Assembly (NCBI GenBank): GCA_030704615.1
Contig: CM060733.1
Location: 8,494,001-8,558,000, forward strand
Length of the DNA stretch: 64,000 bases
Reading direction: 5' to 3'
Source: Takakia lepidozioides
Lineage: Eukaryota > Streptophyta > Takakiopsida > Takakiales > Takakiaceae
The notes beneath the pieces are model-generated. The model did not search any database. It had not been told where the DNA came from and worked only from the letters and a program-made list of their open reading frames with translations. Numbering within the stretch: position 1 is the stretch's first letter; every line of letters begins with the position of its first letter. Both the position numbers and the translations under genes were made by a program. Shown one piece after another: positions 21,326-31,800 of the stretch.

Positions 21326-22639
21326 GGGGATGGAGGGTGAGTTAGGCCAGTTTGGCCAAAAGATAGGCTGAAGTGCAATAAATGTCAAAAGAGCATGCGA
21401 GCAAAATACAAGGAAAAAAAAAAAACCAAACTCAAAATAGCATAGAAATGAGCGTAAAATACGTTTCATCCTGTATTTGGTTTTTGACATTCCTCTCCCA
21501 GTACGTGGCATGGTGTGGAATGAAGTTGGCAAGGAGGGTTGAGTAGGCCCACGCTGACATGAGGCTACCACATGCGCACCTTGGCGTGGGCCCTGCTGCA
21601 AGCTCGGCGATCCCTAGTTCTTCTTTTGGTACTACATCTGCCCGACTTAATGGATATGCGCAAAGTGCCCACCAGAGGCATTGTGGGGATGTATCAGGGG
21701 GCGCGAGGGAGGGTGTCACCTTAACGAGTAACTTGAATATCCCACCATTCCCACAAAAGTATGCAAACCCTTTCTCCTAAGCATTTTACAATGAACTAAT
21801 GTAGTGGATAGTCGGTTAAGCAGAAATTAATTCGAAAAAAACGTTCCTAATCCAAGTAAATTATTTTTTACAAGAGTGCCTAATTTAAAAAACTTTAGAG
21901 TGCCTAATTTTCAAAAAATTCTCTAAAAGTGCCTAATGGTATAAAAACTTGAATTTAAATTATAAAAAATAAATTTAAAAGTAGACTAAAAATGATATTC
22001 AATTTTTTTCTACTTCATACTATTTGATGTTTATACTAGCTCCAGATAACCTCTATAGGTCCTTGCATTGACTCAACTATCTCATCATAATTAATCTGGT
22101 ACCCAAGCTCTCATTTGGACTTTGAACTATCATTGAGATTATGAAGTTCTTCGTCTACAATATGCAGATTTGCCAAACATCTACTCATGCTATCAACTAC
22201 ACTGAGATCAAGATAGATATCAGGGACATCTTCCATGACAAGAAGGGCTTGTTATGGACTTGTTCCACGATTGTTTCTGCTTTTTACATAAGGAATGGAT
22301 GGGATCACATTAAGCACGGTCCATCCTATGTTATGCCTTTGTTGCTCGGTGGGGGCTGCTCCAGAGCAACCTCCCATGTTGATTTGGCAGCTATGAAGGA
22401 ACCAGATACTTCGCTTTGCTGGCTAATTGTCTGCAGGATCGCATTGGCAGGGTTTGAGATTTGCAGCAGATTCTGATGGGCTACTCTCGCACATTGGGCA
22501 AGGACAGATGTACCAGGAAACTGTTCTTAGAATCCGAGTTTTTGAAATTCTCTCGGGTACCCAAACCCCAAGCCTCCTCCTGGAGGAGAGTTCTGTTGGG
22601 CATAACGAACACCCTTGATCTGGTTCTTACGCTTCCCTC
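21326..22639. other. Gene-free stretch
   Basis: It contains an AT-rich low-complexity part (about 21790-22020) and sequence of unknown origin. The end (22440-22640) may already belong to the degenerate LINE that follows, but the reading frames are too broken to assign. Confidence 0.35.
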
Positions 22640-24560
22640 TCAGCAGACTTAAAATTGACCTGGGGGAGTGGACTTGGATGGACGATAAGAAAACCTCTCT
22701 CCTCGGGAATATTGTGAAGACGGGGTACAAACTGCTGCTTAGTAATGAAAGCTTCTTATCCAAAATGGAATAGAAAATGGAACATTGATATGCAGCTCCA
22801 AGGCTAAAATAGAGTTTGAAGGACATTTGGCATCGTTCTGCAAAAAATAGTGCATTTATCTGGAAACTGGCCAACAGAATTCTGCCTATGGCTGTCATTT
22901 TCTAGGACCAGGATCCCTCCTGCATAGTCTGCAATTGTGGCATAAGTGAGACTAGGGCAGTTGCAGGGTTGAGTGGACCATAAACGGCAGATCCTGCTCC
23001 ATGAAAGTCCATGACCAAAACAAAAAAGTTGAGGATACTATCCCAAAATATATTTTTAGTGATAGATAATGGTATACTGAACATATTTAGTAAAGACTCC
23101 TACCCCAAATATTAAAGATATAATTCATTAAATATTTTAGTATATTATTTAGAGAAATTATGAAAAACTAAAAATTCGAGTTTACAAAAAACTTTCAGTA
23201 TGACACCTAGCCATTGAAGATTATAGGTTTTCATTTCTAGAAAAATAATGACACGAGCTATGGACTTTCCAAAAAAACGCCTATTTGTTTTACTTATATT
23301 AGTCCATAGGAGTCAAATGACAAATGATTTTGCCACTTCAAATCCATACCTATGATGTGGACCAAAATGGTCACCTTATGTCCAAATTTCAATGAAATTC
23401 ACCAATGGCACATAAGAGAACTTGAGTCCATTGTAATTCTATTCATTGCGGTAACAGTTTACAATGTCGGTGTTCAAAAGTCCATAGCGGAGTCATTCTT
23501 ATCGGATTCATGATTGGAGAGTTGCTATGGGTGCGTATTGAAGCTAGGAATCCAATGACATATATATTTGCTGGTTTTAATGAGTTAATTCAATTTCAAT
23601 TGATGACATCATCAATTGCAGTCATCTAAAATTGTGCTGGTAGCGTCCATTTTGGTCCAGTCAACCCTGCATTCACCCACCATTGAACATTGTTTGTTTG
23701 ACTGCCACCTTTCCTCTAGAACTTGGGATCTTGTGGTGGATTTCTATTCCAACTGGAAATCTCTCCCTCCCATTCGCTCCTCTTCTGCTGTTAATTTGCA
23801 TAATGGCTCCTCTTAGAGCAGCTGTCCGGTCTGGGCTTGCCTTAGGGCGCATGCTCTCTGGTCAATTTGGAAGGGTAGATGTGGTTTGCTTTTTGAGGGG
23901 AAGCGCCCCAGCATCAGATCGATCTTTATAAGTTGTTTTCGGATTTGACGACTGATGGGCGTAAGGCTTGGGGTTCCTTGCAAGCAGCTGCCAGCAGGTG
24001 CATCGAAAGAAGGAACCGGCAACTTTTCGCGGATTTCAACCTCACCTGGGCTAAGGGAGGCCTCCTCTGCTCCAGGATCTCTAACTCTCGAGTCACTTGG
24101 CATGACAACATCCCTTAGAACTAACAAGTCGCCAGCTGAATCTGACGCTCCCGACATCAATTGGAAGCACAACAAGTTGCACAACTCCAAATAAAAAATG
24201 AAGCTCAATTTTCGTTTATGAGAACTGGATTGTAGGTTGTTCTAAGTCAGTAGCTTAGAGCTGTTTTTTTTCTCCTGTCCTTACCTCTTCTGCTAGGCAA
24301 CACGTTCCTGTTGTCTCCTATTTTGGCTCCGTCCCATCTTCTTAGTCTTCTTTCTGGGCCTACCTGGCCCTCGTGGCTCCCCCTTTTTGCCTTTGATTGG
24401 CTCTTCCCTGCTTTATCCCCCTTTATTTTCTGCTAGTGCTGGGTGTTCGCCATGTGTTACGCTTTACGACCTTCTTGGATTCCTCCCTCTGTGCTACTTT
24501 GTCCTTCCTTAAACTTTTTTTGCCAAGGCTTCTGTCCCATGTTTTCTTTAAAAAGAAAAA
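22640..24560 (+). mobile_element. Degenerate LINE (second family), interrupted by an insert
   Basis: Pieces of the C-terminal part of a plant LINE protein appear in order on the plus strand: GEWTWMDDKKTSLLGN near 22665, FIWKLANRILPMAV and SCIVCNCGISET near 22850-22950, TIEHCLFDCHLSSRTWDLV near 23675, LWSIWKGRCGLLFEGKRPS near 23850, and a C-terminal stretch to 24118. Stops and shifts separate them. The two halves of the CxxC...HxxxxC zinc finger are split by about 700 bp of AT-rich foreign sequence (about 22945-23640). An A-rich run at 24548-24566 could be the 3' end. Confidence 0.7.
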
Positions 24561-24794
24561 AAAACGGGGGGAAGCTGTTGGGAGAGTGGGGGCCCGCAGG
24601 TGATACGCAGCGGCTGAGTTTTCATTTAAAATGTCATTCATGGACTCAGTTTTCAATTTTCATCCTTGGCAGCGGTTGTATTTTTGTATTTTCATTGTGT
24701 GATCATTATTTTTAGTTGCCTAATTTGAAAAAATTACACATCCAAGATGCCTAATTTGATTTTTTTTTTCCCAAAAGTGCCTAACTGCCAAATG

Positions 24795-24900
24795 GCCCCA
24801 AAAATGATTATTAGGCAGGCAATTGCCTAACCGGCTATCCCACTGCGGTACATGACTTGGCGGTGGGGTGTTCAAATCCAGCCATCCCATGTTTTCTTTC
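24795..24900 (+). mobile_element. tRNA-like SINE head
   Basis: The sequence has a tRNA-like layout ending in GGTGTTCAAATCCAGC, which resembles the RNA polymerase III B box. It is not a valid tRNA: no clean acceptor and anticodon stems are seen. Confidence 0.35.
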
Positions 24901-24994
24901 ACATGTCTTTTGACCATTTGGATTTTACAGTTGTATACTTAATAGACCATTTGCAGATACAAATATGACAATGTCACACTTTTCTCGAAAGTGC

Positions 24995-25250
24995 ATAGCC
25001 CTCCAACACACATCTGATTCTAGCGGAATGGAGTGCCGTCCAGATGATTCTAGGTTCAGATCCTGCTACCTTGATGGGTGTGATATAATCTTCTTCCCCT
25101 TGGGCGGTGTCCCTTGAGCCTTGTGCTTGGCACCTCAAGGGGAGGTTACTATGAAAGAGGTTATTTTCTCCTCTCACGGGCCCGATTTGTGACTCAGCGG
25201 TCTCGCTCCCCCATATTGCCCTTTAAAAAAAAGAAAAAAGAAAAAACATT
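24995..25250 (+). mobile_element. tRNA-derived SINE candidate with A-rich tail
   Basis: A polymerase III B-box-like sequence GGTTCAGATCCTGCTACC lies at about 25050, and CCTGCTACCTT recurs at 53405 in a similar setting. The segment ends in an A-rich run at 25223-25247. It is non-coding. Confidence 0.45.
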
Positions 25251-25600
25251 TGCTCCACCAGGCTACTCCAACAGTAACCTGAATTTACTTTCTCTGTCCT
25301 TTTGTTGTTTCTTTGCTTATTTTCTGGCTTACTTCTCCCTCTCCTATTTATTTGTTTCTTCCCTCTGATTTGTTTTTGCTTCTTCCCTGAGTTCATTGTC
25401 CTCAATGGACAACATTCAACTTTACCACTCCGTGTAGGTAGCTTCACAACAGCCCTTTGCGTCACATCCATGCCATCAAGTAATTTTCTGGTAATTCTCA
25501 AGTCATTCATTCATTTCTGCCCATTCCCCAATTAATTGTTGCTACCCACAAAGTATGTAGTGGGGACCTTACCTATGTACTCCAACTCATTTGCCCAGTT
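25250..25600 (+). repeat. Dispersed repeat, partner of 19300-19865
   Basis: This is the plus-strand copy of the family described at 19300-19865, with blocks in the same order and moderate divergence. It starts after an A-rich run. Confidence 0.6.
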
Positions 25601-25639
25601 TGAGAAGGTCGGGCAACCTGACACTGTGGGAAGAGCGAA

Positions 25640-26340
25640 TCAGTGGGGCCGCAGGAGGCGCTAGCGTAGAAGTAAGAGGGGGTTAGAAGTAGGAGGGGGC
25701 GATGGGACATAGACACTTGGACGTTTTTATTTTTATTTTTAATAGGGCTTGGGATGGGCGGTGGGCCCCACCCTTCTAGATCTTTCTGGACGCAGCTGAT
25801 GAGGCGGTGGGCCCCCTTCTACAACCGCCTCCAAAAACAATATAAGGAGGGTAAGGGGGGTTTATTAGGATTCTCCCAAGTCCCTTTGGTGGGCTCTGCA
25901 AGCAGGCCCCCTTAGAAAATAAGAAGTTGGAACCTCCCATCATTTAATTAAAAGATCTCTTAATATGTAGAGCAGTTTCATTTGGGCCTGTTCATTCTAG
26001 AGTGGCCCAGGAATTATTGTGTCCCAGGAATTAGAGTGGGGCGCTTATTGTAGTAAGGCCACGGTATTAAGGAATGAGATCAAGGGGTCCAAAAAAAGAA
26101 GGGAGGAACGCGAGATGTATTAAATTGGTCAAATTTAGATATGGAGTCTTGTAGGGCTGACATGTGTCCAGGGCCTTCTAGAAAGGTCCCAGGGTCGGCA
26201 GGCTTCTAGCTTCTAGAAGGGTCTCACCGCTCTGAGAGGGTATATAAGGGAGGGCCCCCCTCTTACTAGGCTCAGAATTATGTGTGGCCTCGTCGTTATG
26301 AGGCTGGTCATACGACCGTCAGGCCGTCTCATTAATATAG
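25640..26340 (+). repeat. LTR-like repeats with TATA boxes
   Basis: Two promoter-like units are visible: one with CAATATAAGGAGGG at about 25840, and one with GGGTATATAAGGGAGGG at about 26240 preceded by CTTCTAGAAGGGT. The second unit (about 25970-26280) is repeated at 53690-53980. Sequence and layout suggest solo LTRs of a non-coding or unseen LTR element; target duplications were not identified. Confidence 0.55.
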
Positions 26341-26569
26341 CATTTCAAAGAATTTCTTCATATTCTCTGTAAAACACTTAAACATGTTCTACTAATTTAT
26401 TTTATCAGTATATGGATAAATAAAATAGTAATAGAGCAATATTAGAGAACATGCGTCAAGGACTTTGAATTTTTTTGGCATATGAATTTTGCAACTACCT
26501 CCATGCAGGTAATTTTACGATTTTCTACATTAAGGTAATTGCGAAACCAAGCTGAACTATCTACACGAG

Positions 26570-26680
26570 AGTAGTTGCATACCACCTCCATGGAGGTGGT
26601 TACATTAAGTGCCAACCACCGGAACTACCTCCATGGAGGTAGATACATTAAGTGCCAACCACCGGAACTACGTTCAAGGA
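26570..26680. repeat. Two-unit tandem repeat with a palindromic core
   Basis: A unit of about 49 bp occurs twice. Each begins with a palindrome centred on CTCCATGGAG: in the first copy it extends to a perfect 20-bp palindrome, in the second it is ACTACCTCCATGGAGGTAG. The tail TACATTAAGTGCCAACCACC is identical in both. Confidence 0.85.
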
Positions 26681-26799
26681 GTGGAACCCATGACAAGTAT
26701 CGCCACATTGCCATCAACCTACCACCAGACCACAACCTCCGCCATGCCAACAATTTGACGTTTTTTTCAATATATAAGAGAAACAGGGGAATAGGGATC

Positions 26800-28872
26800 G
26801 TTTTAATGTAGCAGGGCCGCTGTCAGGTCCCTGTCCCCTCTGCACTGTGCGGCCTCATTAGGGTGAGGCCACACAAAATTCTGAGGCCTCTTACTACGTA
26901 CTAACTTCCTACTTACTGAATTAGTAAGCAGTGGGCTCTGCAGAGGCGGCAGGGCCCCCAAAAACAAATGACTTTATGAATTAATAGAAACCACAATACC
27001 CAGCAGAGCCAATTGCAGGGGCAGGGGACAGAAGAGGTCAGAAGTGACTGGGGGTTGTTATGTTTCACATTAATTCATCGACAGTTTTGCCCAGATTCAT
27101 TAAGTTACCCTACATTCTTTTGTCCAATTGCTAGTCCCTTAAAGAATCAAGCAGCACTATGGACTACATCCACAACCTTCATTTTAGAACTCCATTACAA
27201 ATTTAGAAACTTCTCATGTTGATTCACACTTGTCATGCTTCCAGACTATCCCCCTCCTATTCATGTACAAGCTTGAAGTCCTCCAAGGATGCTGCTCCTC
27301 ACATGCCTACTTCTAGTGGGGCGTTCCATACCCAACCCAGCTCTTCCAACATTCAACACAATTGTACATTGGTCCCAAAAACCAAAAAACCAGAAAAGTC
27401 CTACGCCATGCCCAGCCCACCACCATTCATTGCCAATCCTATGGACATTTGGACCTTTGGAAGAAAAAAAAAACCTTTCAAGGATTTGCAGTACAAAACG
27501 ATCCAGATAAGCATCCCAGGGGTCTACTCAAGCTGGTAATGAAAAATTCCCTTTGGCTCAGAGGGTCTTTGTCTCTTCACTCCTCAGAACCTCCTATACT
27601 CTCTTCATGTGCTCCTGTGACAGAAGACAGGTGTAGAGTGTAGAGACTAGAGACAGGCTGCCAATGGGGCATATACCATTGTAGGAACGTTACTCCTATA
27701 TTCAGAAGTAACAGAATCCTCAGGGATCTGGTTTGCCAGTGAAGTGCTGCCACTGGATAAGTACTTATACAAGGGCTGTGTCAGGGGTATGCTGCATGCT
27801 ACACACAATGCATGGTGGATGCATGCATGAGTGTATTGATCAGTTGATGCTGGCTGTTGTCTGAAAGGTGAACCCCACCTCTTTCGAAGACATCTTTCAC
27901 TCGACTACACCCCCTCAGAAACAATCCCTAAGAGGGGAATATGGGTTGAGACATTGGCTCCACAGTGGGTGCAACTTGTCATAAAGCAAGTGTCCATCTC
28001 AGTGCAGTCACCCACTGGCTCTTTTGTGGCACCTGTCCTAGATCATTCTCCTCACTTTCGCAGTGCCCTCCCACCTGGCAGTAGCAGCTCAGTCATGAGA
28101 TATCCAAAGCCCATCATTGCCAATTAAAAACACTTCTATGCACCCAAGACCAGGATCTAAAATCATCCAAAATTCATGGCCATGAAAGACAACAATCCAT
28201 AATCAGAAGGAATACGACAGCACCAAAACTGGCATTGCAACCCTACCGTCCACGGTTTCTTGATTGTCTGATTAGCTATGGCCATTCCACTTAAAACTGG
28301 AAGGCGTCAGCAATCTATGTGTACACTAGCAAGGGATCACCACTCAAAACCAGTCGCAAGGCTTGAAAAGTTGGAACACCTTGGCAAGGTCCTTGATAAG
28401 TTGATTACGTAAGATAGCCGATTCTATTTCACATCTTTAGAACTTGAGGCCCTAACCTATCTTCATGTGGACTTGGGACAAGTTTGGGACTGAGGTGGGA
28501 TAACTTAGCCAATTCACTGGGCCTAATCAAGTTTGAAGATGTTTGGTCTCCCGCACTCAAATGGGGATTAGACGTTCATCTATCGGCCCTACCTAGCTGG
28601 TCTTACACCATTAGCATTTCTTAGATGCTCCTCATCCTCATCCTGTGCCTGCATTGACAAGACACCAATTGTAAGCACATGGCTCAAGATATACTAAACA
28701 ATTGAAGTCGTTTTCCATGGTCTCTTCTATATTCAAGCCGAAAAGTACAATCTCCTTCAGTGGCAGAAAGAGCATCGCTGTAGTAAGCGAAATAAGAAAG
28801 TCCTACCTCTATTCAACCTCTTTCTAGAAGCACTTTCCAACATTCCTTGCAGCATCAAATCAAATGAATGGA
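26800..28872. other. Gene-free stretch downstream of the ASI1-like gene
   Basis: The left part (26810-26960) repeats GAGGCC and GCAGGGCC words and looks LTR-like. The remainder has short overlapping frames with no recognisable protein pattern. The ASI1-like transcript ends somewhere here on the minus strand. If the donor-like GTACTA at about 28890 is used instead of reading through, a further exon would lie in this stretch. Confidence 0.35.
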
Positions 28873-31800
28873 TCAATAGGATAGTACCTTGGAAAGTGCT
28901 TCCCACTGATTGACTTGTTGCAGTTGGAGCTTACGCCAATCGCAACCCATTGGAAACTCAATGGTGTTTCCCTGTGCACAATGCGATGTTGCAATTGCAT
29001 CGACCTGTCAATCAAAAGCCGAGAAAGTGACTTTTCCCCACAGTTTATGCATTAGGCAGAAAATGACTCAATTTATTGAAAACTTGAAGAAACCCCAAAA
29101 TAGTTCATTTCACGCCCTCGGTTTCACTGGATGCAGTTACAGCTACGAACATTTTCTTAGTGAGGTCTATGCCTAGCATTAAAATTCTTACCACATTTTT
29201 AGTGTCTCTGACTGAAATGTGGCCACAGAATTTGGAAATGCTTGTCATGCGTGACCGCTCAGCTAAGCTTGCAAAAACCGACCTGAGACATCCAAAACAA
29301 AGAAATGTTCAGGGAACTCCTATCTGGCTCTAGGCAAATGTTAACATTTGTGAGCAACCCACAAAATTTCTCGTTCCATCCATGATCTATGTCATCATAA
29401 CCACCACTTCATTTTATGTTCAATATTACAAATAGTATGCCAGACATATAGCCTTACCCTACTTTTGAAAACAAACCCCCTCTGTTTAAAGACTTCACGG
29501 CTCCTTTGAGGTTATTTTTTCCTCGTTCTTTCTCAATTCGATTTTGGGGTTTCAGTGCTTTTTTTCCCTTAAAAAAAAACAAAAAATCAAGGTATTTTGT
29601 TTACAGTCAGGCAGAAAACTTGTACAAGGAAGCAAATAACCATACCTTCCATCTAGGATCAAGCACTGCTCCTGCATCCTCCTCAGAGTTTCCTCTGCTA
29701 CCTTTGGACTAGGAAATTTCACCAAAGCCTCAGCTGGCCCCACCATCCAGAAGAATATCTGAGAGAATTTTACTTGCAAGTTTCGTGAATCATAGAAATA
29801 CATAGGATATGGCATGAGGTGGACTTTGTATTCAAATGATGCTTTTTAAAGGGTATATATCATCACATGGCAAATGGCGCGTTCTAATCTACCTCCTTCC
29901 CCAGCCATTGCACATATACACTTCTATAATGAACTAAAAATGAACCATGCAAATATGGTAACTTGCTATAGGGCATTCTGTTAGCCAAGATCCCAGTTTA
30001 CACTAGAGGGAGGAGTGAAGATATGGATTCACGAGTCCACAGTAGAAAGAAAGAGAAGCGAGCACAATTAAGGGTATTGGGGATATACCAGATCTGTAAC
30101 TCGTAAATGAAGGTGGTGGCAATATGCGTACTTCACACTTTATTCTCAAAAATGGCGTCAGTGCTTCCTGCCAAGCATCAAGATGAGATGTCTTGCATAC
30201 ACACAAAGAAAAGTCTCTAGTTTCCCTCCCCTTTGTCCACAAGGCTACGTTGCAAACACTGTCTTACATCTCTCTCTCTCTGCACACAATCCAGATGATG
30301 GGCATGTCATTTCTGTGGTAAATGCAGGGCTAAAAAACAAGAACAAAAAACCCTGCAACTAGGCTGTCAAGTTTTCATGCAGAGGATAAGCTAAACCCTG
30401 GTGGGTACAAACAATACAAAATGCTTTGGGAAGGTTACTTTCCTGCAGGATCAATGGCCGCAAGCCAATGTTCGCAGGGAACGTCAAGAGTACATTCTCT
30501 CTCTCTCTCTCTGGTCAGTGCAAAACCCATACCCATAAGTTTTGCAGGTGCATATGGTCACTAATGATTTCAATAATAGTACACCATGCCACTGTCCTCC
30601 ACAGCCTATAAGCAAATGAATCTTATTTCGTAAGAATCACTGTTGAATTTACATTGAATTAGCAAACCCATTTGCAATCAGACCAACCTGGATATCCCAA
30701 GAATTGAGTGATGGGTCCAAGTTCTTGAAATGGAGGACTTTCCGTAACTCTAGAGCCCTATCGATAGTGTCCTCCCATACCTGTTAGCAGTGCAATTACA
30801 TGCCAAAAATTAATATAGAGGCTAAATGAAATGAGACATCTCCAACAGAACATTTCACATATTTTTAGGTGATGTATTGAGTGATGTATTGAGTGATGGA
30901 TCCAAGTTCTTCAAATGGAGCACGTTAACTATAGAGTGCTCTCTACAGTGTCCTCCCATGTCTGTAAGCTGTCCAATCCAATGCCAAAAATCAATATAGA
31001 TGCTAAAGGAACATCTCCAACAAAAATATTCCCCCGATCTACAGACAAAGTCAATTGTGTCACTCAAACAAACACATAACAGGACTAAAGCTGCACCTGT
31101 GTAGGCCAGATATAGGTAGAGTTCAAAGCCCATGACATGGAGAGATCATAGGCTTACTTCGTCTTTATATTTGAAGATTCCACTCACTTGGGGCTGCAAC
31201 AAGGAGTAATACACAGCATCTTAGTACATTTCCAGATCCCCATTGCCTACACAATTCAAAAGGGTTTCACTCAAACTAAGATTATCGCAAAGATACATAT
31301 GAAACATATAAATACAAGTTATCTCCATATCCGTGTGGAGCCAACTCAAAACTTACATTTGCAAGATAACTGGTAACAGATAGTAGTCCGACATCATAAC
31401 CTTACAAGCATCACTCACTTAAGTACCAGACCATCAACATTATCATGGCTAGCTGTTACAACTCCCCACTGAAAAGGCACAAGCTTTTGCTAGTCAGTGT
31501 ACATCTAGCATACACATGGCATCCGATCACTGCAGATTGACAGTATGGGCAATTTGGTTCTGAAATTGAAGGACGGAGCAGACATACAGATTACCCGTAC
31601 AATTTCCTTCACTTCTAGTTGCTGAACTCCTGTTTGAAAATCATCATAGTCATCAACAGCTGGTGCCTTCCCCTTATCAGCAACTGTCACCCTGTTCACT
31701 GCAGTAGCCTGCTGCACACTTGAATCTATTCTCTGGTCATCTCCTGAAGTCCTTAACTGTGATACCATATCCACAGCTTGCGAATTTTCAGCTTGGGAGG

